From the NCBI GenBank assembly GCA_017411905.1, contig JAFQPB010000010.1, positions 1 to 13,859 of the forward strand: a stretch of 13,859 nucleotides of DNA, given 5' to 3'. A program made the position numbers and the translations under genes. Below the pieces are notes generated by a model. The model ran no database searches, had not been told where the DNA came from, and was given only the letters and a program-made list of their open reading frames with translations. The first letter of the stretch is position 1; every line of letters begins with the position of its first letter. Of the stretch, positions 1-7,876 are shown piece by piece. This DNA is from Oscillospiraceae bacterium (GTDB taxonomy: Bacteria > Bacillota_A > Clostridia > Oscillospirales > Oscillospiraceae).

Positions 1-1
1 G

Positions 2-940
2 CTGCTGCTTGCGTTGGCGGCAGAGCCGGTTACTTCTCTTTGTACCGCCCGTGGCGGTCTGCCCCGGGCGGTAGCCTCGGGAATCGGTGTGGGCAGCGTG
101 CTCCTGTCACTTGCAGTGCTTTTGTCTCTTGCTGGCGCAGTGGTGGTTCGGGAGCTTGGCGTTCTGATGGGTGCACTGCCGGATCTGCAGCAGACAGCAC
201 GGGATGGCATCCATTTGGCGCAGACACAGCTGCAGCGCGTGGCACAGCAGGCACCTGACGGGCTGCAGCCGCTGCTTTCTGGGCTGGTGGAACGGTTTTT
301 CAGCGACGGGACGGCTGTGATGGATATGGTGACAGACCGTTTGCCCGGTGTGCTGGGGACTGTGCTTGGGGCTCTGCCGGACAGTGCCCTTATGATCGGT
401 ACAGGGATATTGGCAGGGTTTATGTTTTCAGCCCGCTTACCGAAGCTGCGGACGTTTTTGTCCCAGCACATTCCGGAAAAGTGGAAAAATACCTATTTCC
501 CCGCTATGAAACGGATTCGCAGTGCCCTGTGGGGGTGGCTAAAGGCGCAGCTTATTTTGTGCCTTGTAACCTACGGCATCGTAACGGTGGGCTTTCTGTT
601 AATGAAAATTCCCTTTGCACCTGCTTGGGCGGCACTGGTGGCACTGGTGGATGCGGTGCCTCTTTTGGGAACGGGGACGGTGTTGGTGCCCTGTGCGGTT
701 GTTAGCATTTTGCAGGGAGAGGGCGGCCGGGCACTTTCTTATCTTATTCTTTACGGACTGTCTGCCGGTGTCCGTGCCGTGTTGGAGCCGCGGCTGGTGG
801 GGAAGAACTTGGGACTTGACCCGCTGATAACCCTGTTTGCAATTTATACCGGCTACCGTTTTTGGGGCTTTTTGGGACTTATTCTTGCGCCGATGACAGC
901 CGCCGCCTTTTCTCAAATTTTGAATGCGGAAAAAATGTAG
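2..940 (+). CDS. AI-2E/YtvI-family integral membrane protein (5' end cut off by window)
   Basis: The frame is already open at the first base, so the N-terminus lies outside the window; the TTG at 14 is only an internal possible start. The visible part has several hydrophobic segments: one near the start of the window, then after a long amphipathic stretch a segment with ILAGFMFSA, one with LILCLVTYGIVTVGFLLM, one around ALVDAVPLLGTG, and a C-terminal pair. The ending EPRLVGKNLGLDPLITL followed by GYRFWGFLGLILAP is the signature of the AI-2E transporter superfamily (known for consensus EPKLVGKQIGLHPL and GLILGP). In sporulating Firmicutes the usual member is YtvI, an inner-membrane sporulation protein of unclear molecular role; calling this copy YtvI is inference, and other permease-like paralogues are possible. 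It ends in TAG, which matters for judging the TAG inside spoVB. The 57 bases after it hold the recJ promoter candidates. Confidence 0.85.
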   Translation: MLLALAAEPVTSLCTARGGLPRAVASGIGVGSVLLSLAVLLSLAGAVVVRELGVLMGALPDLQQTARDGIHLAQTQLQRVAQQAPDGLQPLLSGLVERFFSDGTAVMDMVTDRLPGVLGTVLGALPDSALMIGTGILAGFMFSARLPKLRTFLSQHIPEKWKNTYFPAMKRIRSALWGWLKAQLILCLVTYGIVTVGFLLMKIPFAPAWAALVALVDAVPLLGTGTVLVPCAVVSILQGEGGRALSYLILYGLSAGVRAVLEPRLVGKNLGLDPLITLFAIYTGYRFWGFLGLILAPMTAAAFSQILNAEKM

Positions 941-947
941 AAATCTA

Positions 948-976
948 TTGTGCATTGCTGACATTTTTGTTATAAT
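948..976 (+). promoter_or_regulatory. Candidate sigma-A promoter for recJ operon
   Basis: A perfect -10 TATAAT lies at 971-976 with a weak -35 TTGTGC at 948-953 and a 17-base spacer; transcription would begin near 983. A second overlapping arrangement, TTGTTA at 967-972, 17 bases, TATAAT at 990-995, would begin near 1002. Either fits only if recJ starts at or after 998; the second fits only the TTG at 1010. Motif reading only. Confidence 0.5.
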
Positions 977-997
977 ACAAAGAAAATGATATAATGG

Positions 998-3055
998 ATG
1001 TGTTATGCTTTGAAATACGGAATCTGGAATGTGGCGAAGATCGAGGCGGAAAATGTAAATGCATTGGTGCGTGCCGGGTATGCACCTCTGACAGCAATGG
1101 TGCTCTCCTCCCGAGGCATTACCGATGGGAAACAGGCGCAGCAGTATTTGGGCTCGGGTGACTTTCTTTTCGACCCCTTTTTACTGACGGATATGGTGCC
1201 GGCTGTGCAGCGGCTGCGTACCGCCATCGATCGGGGTCAAAGGATCGCAGTTTTTGGGGATTACGACGTGGACGGTATTACAGCCACCTGTCTGCTTACG
1301 GATTTTTTGCGGGAACAGGGGGCGGACTGTGTGCCCTATATTCCTGCACGCTTGGAAGAAGGCTACGGCCTTAATAGCTTTGCGATCTGTCAGCTTGCAC
1401 AGAGCGGTGTTGAGCTGATCGTCACTGTGGACTGCGGCATTACGGCTGTGGAGGAAGCCTGCCTGTGCCGCCAAAAGGGCATTGACTTGATTATTACGGA
1501 CCATCATGAATGTAAAGAGCTACTTCCGGATGCAGTAGCGGTGATCGATCCTCACAGGCCGGATGGGGGCTATCCCCATAAGAATTTATCCGGTGTAGGT
1601 GTGGCCTTTAAGCTGGCGGCTGCCCTTTGCGGCAATCAGCAGCAACTGCTGGAGAAATACGGTGATTTCGTCTGTCTCGGTACGGTAGCGGACGTGATGC
1701 TGCTGCAAGGAGAAAACCGCCGCTTTGTGCAAGAAGGACTTATGCAGATGAAGACCGCACCCCGGACAGGCATCGCTGCGCTGATGAAGGTCTGCGGCTG
1801 TAATGTACAGGATTTGAGCGCTTCTTCTGTGGGTTATATATTGGCACCACGTATCAATGCGGCAGGCCGGATGGGACAGATCCATCTGGCAGTGGAACTG
1901 TTTCTTACAAAGGATGAAAAGCAGGCAGAGCATTTGGCAGCAAGCCTTTGCGAGCTAAACCGCCAGCGGCAGATAGTGGAGAGTGCCATTTATGAGCAGG
2001 CCATCGAAATGCTTCCTGAGGGTAAGTTGCCGGAGGCTATCGTATTGGCAGATGATGCTTGGCATCAGGGTGTAGTAGGTATCGTTGCAAGTCGAATTGC
2101 AGAGGAATGCTGCTGTCCTGCAGTGCTGATCTGTTTGGATGGGGAACACGGGAAAGCCAGCTCCCGAAGCTATGGCGGCTTTAACCTGTTTTCTGCCCTG
2201 AAAGAAAGTGGGCACCTGTTGGAAAGCTATGGCGGCCATGAGCTGGCAGCAGGTTTTACGATCCGCCGCGAAAAGATCGGCGCATTCCGGGAGGCTCTGT
2301 GCCGTACAGCGGCGCGCTATTATGCGCAGGCAGGAGAGGTTAGCACTCTCAGCGGTGACTGTGTGATTCCACCGGAGCTCCTGACCGTTTTCAATATCGA
2401 TGCACTGAAGGTACTGGAGCCTTGCGGTTCCGGCTGCCCAAAGCCGCTGTTTGTAATGGAAAATCTCACTGTTGAAAAAATCAGCCAGGTTGGCAGCGGC
2501 AAGCATATGCGTCTGCGCGTCCGAAGCGGCCGGTATAGCTTCCAAGCGATTTATTTTTCTGCCACCCCGGAAACGGCCTGCATTTGCCCGGGGGAAACGG
2601 TGGATATTGCTTTTACAGCCCAGATAAACGAATATCGGGGCGAGCACGCTGTGCAGATGAATGTGGTGGATATCCGCCCAAGCTGCAGTGCAGAATGCTC
2701 CCCGGAGACCAAGTATTACCGGGCACTGCGCAGCGGCACATTAACCGCAGAGGGTGCACAGGGGCTTCTGCCTGATCGGGAGACCCAGGGGATCATCTGG
2801 CGTTATTTGGCATCCCAAGGCGGTCTGATTAAGGAGACACCGATGAGCCTTTGCCGAAAGATCGTCCGCTGGTCAGGCAAGGCGCTCAGTCTGCAAAAGC
2901 TGCTGGTTACCTTGGATATTTTTGCAGATGTGGGTCTGCTTGCCCTGAAACAGCAGCATAAGTACATTCTGCTAAAGGCCTGTATAGGTGCAGAAAAAAC
3001 CGACCTGAATTTAAGTTCCACGATGCAGCATCTGCTGCGCGCGAAAGAGAGTTGA
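998..3055 (+). CDS. recJ: Single-stranded-DNA-specific exonuclease RecJ
   Basis: RecJ degrades single-stranded DNA 5' to 3' in the cytoplasm, acting in RecF-pathway recombination, base excision and mismatch repair. DHH-family metal-binding motifs are intact: GDYDVDG (residues 87-93), VDCGIT (144-149), DHHE (168-171) and GTVADV (228-233). The DHHA1 half carries YGGHELAAGF (411-420), the GGH motif typical of RecJ. An OB-like and C-terminal extension follow, giving 685 residues, between the roughly 577 of E. coli and the longer Bacillus form. The start is uncertain: ATG at 998 has no Shine-Dalgarno, whereas TTG at 1010 (giving a protein starting KYGIWNVAK after the initiator) has GGATG at 996-1000 upstream and fits the promoter better. 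The next gene starts 9 nt after the stop, so co-transcription with rel is likely. Confidence 0.95.
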   Translation: MCYALKYGIWNVAKIEAENVNALVRAGYAPLTAMVLSSRGITDGKQAQQYLGSGDFLFDPFLLTDMVPAVQRLRTAIDRGQRIAVFGDYDVDGITATCLLTDFLREQGADCVPYIPARLEEGYGLNSFAICQLAQSGVELIVTVDCGITAVEEACLCRQKGIDLIITDHHECKELLPDAVAVIDPHRPDGGYPHKNLSGVGVAFKLAAALCGNQQQLLEKYGDFVCLGTVADVMLLQGENRRFVQEGLMQMKTAPRTGIAALMKVCGCNVQDLSASSVGYILAPRINAAGRMGQIHLAVELFLTKDEKQAEHLAASLCELNRQRQIVESAIYEQAIEMLPEGKLPEAIVLADDAWHQGVVGIVASRIAEECCCPAVLICLDGEHGKASSRSYGGFNLFSALKESGHLLESYGGHELAAGFTIRREKIGAFREALCRTAARYYAQAGEVSTLSGDCVIPPELLTVFNIDALKVLEPCGSGCPKPLFVMENLTVEKISQVGSGKHMRLRVRSGRYSFQAIYFSATPETACICPGETVDIAFTAQINEYRGEHAVQMNVVDIRPSCSAECSPETKYYRALRSGTLTAEGAQGLLPDRETQGIIWRYLASQGGLIKETPMSLCRKIVRWSGKALSLQKLLVTLDIFADVGLLALKQQHKYILLKACIGAEKTDLNLSSTMQHLLRAKES

Positions 3056-3064
3056 GACATAATC

Positions 3065-5242
3065 TTGGAAACCTTTGAAAACCGATATGCGTCCCTTTGT
3101 ACTGCCATTGCCCGGCATATGCCGGCGGCAGATATGGACCGCATTGACCGGGCTGTGGAATATGCCCGTGTAAAGCATAAAGACCAAAAGCGCAAGGATG
3201 GTTCCCCTTATGTGATCCACCCACTGGCTGTGGCAGAGATCGTGGCCGAGCTGGGACTGGATGAGGAGGCGCTTTTGGGCGCGCTGCTCCACGACTGTAT
3301 TGAGGATACCGATGCCTCCTATGACGAAATTGTAAGGCTTTTTGGTGCCACCTGTGCAGAACTGGTGGAGGGCGTTACGAAGCTGACCCGCGCCAACTTT
3401 ACCAGCAGCGAGCAGGAGCAGATGGAAAACCTGCGCAAGATGTTTATGGCTATGTCCAAGGACATTCGGGTGGTGCTTATTAAAATTGCCGACCGGCTCC
3501 ACAATATGCGCACGATGCAATACCAGTCGCCCGCAAAGCAGCTCTTAAAATGCCGGGAGACGATGGATATCTACGCCCCGCTGGCTTACCGCCTTGGTAT
3601 GCAGAAGATCAAATGGGAGCTGGAGGATATTGCCCTCCGGTACATTGACCCTACAGCCTATCAGGAAATTATGGATCATCTGCAGGAGCACAGGGAAAAG
3701 GACGAGGCCTTTATGCGGGCCATTCAGGAGAGGATTCGCCTGCGCCTTGCAGAGGTAGGTATTCATAATTCCACCTATGGCCGCATTAAGCACGTCTACT
3801 CCATTTATCGGAAGATGAACGCCCAAAGTAAGACCATTGACGAGCTCTACGACATTTATGCCTTCCGTGTGGTAGTAGATTCCATTCCGGACTGCTATAA
3901 CGTGTTAGGTCATATCCACGATCTGTTTAATCTGGTGCCCGGCCGCTTTAAGGACTATATTTCTACGCCTAAGCCTAATATGTATCAGAGCTTGCACACA
4001 ACCGTTATTGGTGTGCAGGGTATACCCTTTGAGGTGCAGATCCGTACTTGGGAGATGCATGAGACTGCAGAGTACGGTGTTGCCGCCCACTGGAAATATA
4101 AGCAGGGCGGGGGAGATGAAAAGGACTTCGAGTGGATTCGTCGGCTTTTGGAAAGCCAGCAGGATACAGATGCAGAGGACTATGTCAGCTCCTTTAAGAT
4201 CGATATGTTTGACGATGAGGTCTTTGTCTTTACTCCCAAGGGCAAGATCGTATCTATGCCTGCGGGCTCTACGCCCATTGACTTTGCTTACTTCATCCAC
4301 TCCGGTGTCGGCAATTCTATGGTGGGCGCAAAGGTCAATAACCGGATCAGCAACATCGATACACCGCTGAAAAACGGCGATATTGTAGAAATTATCACAT
4401 CTAAAACCGCCAAAGGCCCCAGCCGTGACTGGCTTAGTATCTGCCAGTCCAATCAGGCGCGGACGAAAATCAAGCAGTGGTTCAAAAAGGAAAAGCGGGA
4501 GGAGAATATCCTCCACGGCCGCAGCAGCTTTGAAGCAGAAATGCGCCGGCTGATGCTGCCGCTGTCTGCTTTGACTGACCCCGAACTGGAGCAGTCCCTT
4601 CTGAAAAAACTGGCCTTTGACTCTTGGGACGATATGTATGCCGCCATCGGCTACGGCGGCCTGACTGCCACCAAAGCAGTAGGGCGTATTCGCGACGATA
4701 TTAACCGGGCATCTCGTCCCCAGCCGGAGCGTACCGGCCCTCTGCGCCTTACACCGGAGAGCGAAAACGCGAAGCATAACCGCCACAGCGCAAACGGTGT
4801 CATCGTGGAGGATATCGACTCGTGTATGATCAAGTTCTCCAAGTGCTGTACCCCCGTGCCGGGCGACCCGATCATCGGCTTTATTACCCGGGGCTTTGGC
4901 GTTTCTGTTCACCGGATGGACTGCCCCAATGCCGCAAACCGGAACAACCCGGAAATGGCAGCCCGCTGGGTGCCTGTCCGTTGGGCAAATCAGGAGGAGC
5001 AGCCCTTTGACACCACCTTGGAGCTGGACTGTATTACCCGGGACGGCCTGCTTTTGGACGTAGCGACGACCATGACAACCGCCCGTGTCCGCGTGAAGGA
5101 GCTAAACGGCAAGGATCTCCCCGGCGGTCACAGCGTCTTTACCGTCCGATTTGAGGTCAAAAATGTGTCAGAGCTGGAGGCCATCCGCAATAAACTTTTG
5201 AATATCCACGATGTGGTGGGTGCCCGTCGGGGACAGAATTGA
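3065..5242 (+). CDS. rel: Bifunctional (p)ppGpp synthetase/hydrolase (Rel/SpoT family)
   Basis: This enzyme makes (p)ppGpp from ATP and GTP/GDP on amino-acid starvation and hydrolyses it again, controlling the stringent response from the ribosome. Domain order is complete: HD hydrolase with HDCIED (residues 76-81) and IADRLHNMRT (141-150); synthetase with GRIKHVYSIYRKM (239-251), RFKD (294-297) and YQSLHTTV (307-314); TGS about 385-445; a zinc-finger/CC region with C594-C595, H616 and C620; and C-terminal ACT about 650-725. The intact HD...ED predicts hydrolase activity, and the RxKD motif is the form found in bifunctional enzymes rather than ExDD of synthetase-only RelA. The start is TTG at 3065; the only upstream in-frame codons run back to a stop at 3053, and the next Met (codon 19) would still keep the HD domain. 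No strong ribosome binding site precedes it, suggesting coupling to recJ. At 725 residues it has normal family length. Confidence 0.96.
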   Translation: METFENRYASLCTAIARHMPAADMDRIDRAVEYARVKHKDQKRKDGSPYVIHPLAVAEIVAELGLDEEALLGALLHDCIEDTDASYDEIVRLFGATCAELVEGVTKLTRANFTSSEQEQMENLRKMFMAMSKDIRVVLIKIADRLHNMRTMQYQSPAKQLLKCRETMDIYAPLAYRLGMQKIKWELEDIALRYIDPTAYQEIMDHLQEHREKDEAFMRAIQERIRLRLAEVGIHNSTYGRIKHVYSIYRKMNAQSKTIDELYDIYAFRVVVDSIPDCYNVLGHIHDLFNLVPGRFKDYISTPKPNMYQSLHTTVIGVQGIPFEVQIRTWEMHETAEYGVAAHWKYKQGGGDEKDFEWIRRLLESQQDTDAEDYVSSFKIDMFDDEVFVFTPKGKIVSMPAGSTPIDFAYFIHSGVGNSMVGAKVNNRISNIDTPLKNGDIVEIITSKTAKGPSRDWLSICQSNQARTKIKQWFKKEKREENILHGRSSFEAEMRRLMLPLSALTDPELEQSLLKKLAFDSWDDMYAAIGYGGLTATKAVGRIRDDINRASRPQPERTGPLRLTPESENAKHNRHSANGVIVEDIDSCMIKFSKCCTPVPGDPIIGFITRGFGVSVHRMDCPNAANRNNPEMAARWVPVRWANQEEQPFDTTLELDCITRDGLLLDVATTMTTARVRVKELNGKDLPGGHSVFTVRFEVKNVSELEAIRNKLLNIHDVVGARRGQN

Positions 5243-5246
5243 GGAG
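5241..5246 (+). promoter_or_regulatory. Ribosome binding site fixing the dtd start
   Basis: GAGGAG overlaps the last bases of the rel stop codon and lies six bases before ATG 5253. It selects this ATG over the earlier in-frame ATG at 5211, which would overlap rel and add 14 residues foreign to the family. Confidence 0.8.
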
Positions 5247-5252
5247 AAAGCT

Positions 5253-5720
5253 ATGCGCGTAGTACTGACAAGAGTAAAATCCGCATCTGTCACCGTTGAC
5301 GGAGCGGTGGTCGGAGAAATCGGCAAGGGCTTTCTGATCCTTTTGGGCGTTGGTCCCGAGGATGACGAGGAAAAGTGCCGGTATTTGGCAGAAAAAGCCT
5401 TGTCTCTCCGGGTTTTTGAGGACGAAAACGGCAAAATGAATTTAGGTCTTTCGGAGGTGGGCGGGCAGGTGTTGGTTGTCAGCCAGTTTACACTCTACGG
5501 CAATTGCCGCAAAGGCCGTCGTCCCAGCTTTACAGAAGCGGCAGACCCGGTGCTGGGTAGCCGCCTGTATGAGAGATTTTTGGCTGACTGTGCCGACTTG
5601 GGCTATGTACCACAGCACGGCATTTTCGGTGCGGATATGCAGGTGGCGTCTGTCAATGACGGCCCTGTGACCTTGCTTTTGGACACAGATGTACTTTTAG
5701 ATACACCTCGCAGGAAGTGA
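5253..5720 (+). CDS. dtd: D-aminoacyl-tRNA deacylase
   Basis: DTD hydrolyses D-amino acids (and mischarged glycine) off tRNA, keeping them out of translation. The 155-residue protein starts MRVVLTRVKSASVTVDG, exactly the family N-terminus, and carries both active-site signatures: SQFTLYG (residues 77-83) and NDGPVT (135-140) with the Gly-cisPro pair used for chiral proofreading. The length is at the family norm of about 145-155. It follows rel by 10 nt and precedes the metallohydrolase by 4 nt, an arrangement widely conserved in Firmicutes, so translation of the set is probably coupled. Nothing is missing or odd. Confidence 0.96.
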   Translation: MRVVLTRVKSASVTVDGAVVGEIGKGFLILLGVGPEDDEEKCRYLAEKALSLRVFEDENGKMNLGLSEVGGQVLVVSQFTLYGNCRKGRRPSFTEAADPVLGSRLYERFLADCADLGYVPQHGIFGADMQVASVNDGPVTLLLDTDVLLDTPRRK

Positions 5721-5724
5721 AATT

Positions 5725-6303
5725 ATGGAAATTCTTACGATACCGGTAGGGGCTTACCAAACCAACTGCTATCTTGTTTGGCAGGCGGGCAGGGAGGACT
5801 GTGTGGTCATTGACCCGGGCGATATGCCAAAGAAAATACTGGAAACAGTAATGCAGCAGGGAAAGCGGATTGCCGCAATCCTGCTGACGCACGGCCATTT
5901 TGACCACGTGGGTGCTGTGCGGAAAATTGCAGAAAAAGCGGATTGCCCGGTCTATCTCCACCCGGAAGAGAAAAAATTGCCCTTTTTTATGACCGCTGGT
6001 CCTCTTTATAGCACCGACGGTTATGAAGATACCGTTTCCGTCGCCGGATTGGATTTTCAAATTCTCCACACCCCGGGGCATACGCCCGGCTCGGTCTGCC
6101 TTCTTTGCGATGGTGCGATGTTTTCGGGCGATACTCTTTTTGCGGGTAGCTGCGGCAGAACAGATTTCCCCGGCAGCAATCCGGGGGATATGGCAGTATC
6201 CCTAAAAAAGCTTAAGGAACTGTCGGGAGATTATCGGGTGTATCCCGGCCACGCAGAGGACACCACCTTGTCCTACGAGAGAGAAAATAACCCCTATATG
6301 TGA
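5725..6303 (+). CDS. Metallo-beta-lactamase-fold hydrolase, GloB/glyoxalase II-like
   Basis: A 192-residue cytoplasmic protein with the whole binuclear metal set of the MBL fold: HGHFDH (residues 56-61), PGHTPGS with H119, SGDTLF with D136, and PGHAEDT with H176. Such short proteins in the rel-dtd neighbourhood are usually named hydroxyacylglutathione hydrolase-like (B. subtilis YrvJ position is filled by an unrelated amidase, but Clostridia often have this one). The true substrate is not shown by sequence; a thioester or similar small metabolite is inferred from the family. The start is supported by AGGAAG at 5712-5717, seven bases upstream. The stop is TGA, followed by an intergenic palindromic repeat that separates this gene from hemZ. 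No T-run terminator is visible after it. Confidence 0.92.
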   Translation: MEILTIPVGAYQTNCYLVWQAGREDCVVIDPGDMPKKILETVMQQGKRIAAILLTHGHFDHVGAVRKIAEKADCPVYLHPEEKKLPFFMTAGPLYSTDGYEDTVSVAGLDFQILHTPGHTPGSVCLLCDGAMFSGDTLFAGSCGRTDFPGSNPGDMAVSLKKLKELSGDYRVYPGHAEDTTLSYERENNPYM

Positions 6304-6323
6304 GATTTGTAAAAACATTCGTT

Positions 6324-6424
6324 GTCATTGCGAACCAGTGACAGATGTCACTGGTGTGGCAATCTTAAAATATAAGCCTATTCGATAGATTCCCACACCA
6401 GTTTGCGAACTGGCTCGGAATGAC
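6324..6424. repeat. Palindromic REP/MITE-like intergenic element
   Basis: The ends are inverted repeats: GTCATTGCGAACCAGT at 6324-6339 pairs with the segment ending GGAATGAC at 6424 (14 of 16 positions). Inner arms 6351-6365 and about 6387-6400 also pair (CTGGTGTGGCAATCT against AGATTCCCACACCAG, one mismatch). Each half folds by itself: a perfect 10-bp stem ACCAGTGACA/TGTCACTGGT at 6334-6355 with a 2-nt loop, and CCAGTT/AACTGG at 6398-6413. There is no T-tract, so it is not a standard terminator, and it has no coding capacity. It fills most of the 142-bp gap before hemZ. Confidence 0.75.
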
Positions 6425-6445
6425 ACTACAGATGTGAGGAAAAGT

Positions 6446-7876
6446 ATGAAATTAGAGCTGATTGGCCATACAGAAGAATATGCAGTTTCTCAGCTGCAAA
6501 TGGCGCTGTTTCCGGGTATGACGGAGGGGCGCGTTGTCTCCCGTCTGCATAGAGGAGAGAAATGGTTGACGGCTGTGACAGAAATTTGTGTTGGGGACCG
6601 AAAGACGCGGGCAGTGAAGAAAATGCTGGCAGAAAAAGAAGATGTCCGTATGCGTCGCCGTATTTTGCAGCAGAGCTTTTATAACGCTGCGCTGCCCCAT
6701 CTGCCGGAAGTCCCCGCATGGGGTGCCCTTTCCGGTGTTCGCCCCACTAAGATTACGACAAAGCATTTACTGGAAGGCGGCACACCCGAAAGTGCTGACC
6801 GTCTTTTGCGGGATACTTACTATGTAAGTGAGGAACGGAGAAAATTGGCCCTTGATTGCTCCCTTTCCACGGTAGCGGCAGTGGAGAAGATGGAAAAACA
6901 GGATGTTTCCCTTTATGTGGGCATCCCGTTTTGTCCCACAAGGTGCACCTATTGCAGTTTTGTCAGCCGCACAGTCGGCAAAAATTTATCCCTTTTAGAC
7001 CCTTATTTGGAGGCACTTCTTACAGAGCTTTCCTATACCGGTAAGCTACTGCGTGACTCCGGGCATACCGTTCGCACGGTCTATATTGGCGGTGGCACAC
7101 CGACAACGCTCTCCGCTGCGCAAATGGAACGGTTAATGCACGGCATTTCCGACAATTTAAGTCTTGACCGCTGCATAGAATTTACGGTAGAGGGCGGTAG
7201 ACCCGATACCTTGGACGAAGAAAAGCTCCGGGTCATCCGTGCCTGCGGTGCAGACCGTATCAGCATTAACCCTCAGACGATGGAGGATCACGTTCTTCGC
7301 GCCTGCGGCAGACCCCATACAGCCCGTGATGTGGAAAAAGCCTATAAGCAGGCGGTGGATGCCGGCTTTACGGCCATCAATATGGATCTCATTGCAGGCA
7401 TGCCCCAAGACAGCTTAGAGGGCTTTTGCCGTTCCCTTGACCGGGTGGCAGCGTTAGACCCTGCGAATATAACGGTGCATACCTTGGCACTGAAAAAGGG
7501 CGCAGACCTTTTTGAAAAGCGGGCAAATCTCCCCGCCTATGAGGAGGTTTCCCAGATGGTGGCCTATGCGGGTGAGACCCTTTCCGGTCTTTCCTATAAA
7601 CCCTACTATCTCTACCGGCAGAAATATATGTCCGGCAGCTTTGAAAATGTGGGCTGGAGTAAAAATGGGCAGGACTGCCTGTATAATATCTATATGATGG
7701 AAGAATTGCACCCCATTCTATCCTTGGGTGGCGGTGGTATGAATAAGGTGAATTTGCCCGGTGGCGCGCTCCAGCGCTTCCATAACCCCAAATTCCCGGA
7801 GCAGTACATCGGACAGCTACAGGATGTACTGGGTCAAAAAGAAGAACTGTTTGCCCTGATGAAAGGAAGTGTTTAA
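6446..7876 (+). CDS. hemZ: HemZ-type radical SAM coproporphyrinogen III oxidase-like protein
   Basis: A 476-residue radical SAM protein of the HemN/HemW/HemZ superfamily. The iron-sulfur motif is CPTRCTYC (C163, C167, C170), followed by the SAM-binding YIGGGTPTT (213-221) and a HemZ-like EGGRPDT stretch. The N-terminal region with SGVRPTK (about 96-102) is characteristic of HemZ rather than HemN or HemW. HemZ has been linked to oxygen-independent coproporphyrinogen oxidation in Bacillus, but many Clostridia keep it without a visible heme pathway, so the real reaction here is uncertain. ATG 6446 is chosen over GTG 6434 because GAGGA at 6436-6440 lies just upstream of it. The stop TAA directly abuts the next gene's GTG. 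In related genomes hemZ is often followed by hisS-aspS; here it is not. Confidence 0.9.
   Translation: MKLELIGHTEEYAVSQLQMALFPGMTEGRVVSRLHRGEKWLTAVTEICVGDRKTRAVKKMLAEKEDVRMRRRILQQSFYNAALPHLPEVPAWGALSGVRPTKITTKHLLEGGTPESADRLLRDTYYVSEERRKLALDCSLSTVAAVEKMEKQDVSLYVGIPFCPTRCTYCSFVSRTVGKNLSLLDPYLEALLTELSYTGKLLRDSGHTVRTVYIGGGTPTTLSAAQMERLMHGISDNLSLDRCIEFTVEGGRPDTLDEEKLRVIRACGADRISINPQTMEDHVLRACGRPHTARDVEKAYKQAVDAGFTAINMDLIAGMPQDSLEGFCRSLDRVAALDPANITVHTLALKKGADLFEKRANLPAYEEVSQMVAYAGETLSGLSYKPYYLYRQKYMSGSFENVGWSKNGQDCLYNIYMMEELHPILSLGGGGMNKVNLPGGALQRFHNPKFPEQYIGQLQDVLGQKEELFALMKGSV

Noticed and set aside
1955..2647. A 230-codon frame on the - strand within recJ
   Set aside because: It is antisense to conserved RecJ sequence, with no start signal and no family resemblance.
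3905..4912. A 335-codon frame on the - strand within rel
   Set aside because: It lies entirely opposite the conserved synthetase, TGS and zinc-finger regions of Rel and resembles nothing known.
6324..6424. CRISPR or tandem direct repeat array
   Set aside because: The repeats are inverted, not regularly spaced direct repeats with spacers. No CRISPR-like array was seen anywhere in the window.
6304..6445. Terminator between the metallohydrolase and hemZ
   Set aside because: The hairpins there lack a T-tract and have the double-palindrome form of a repeat element instead.
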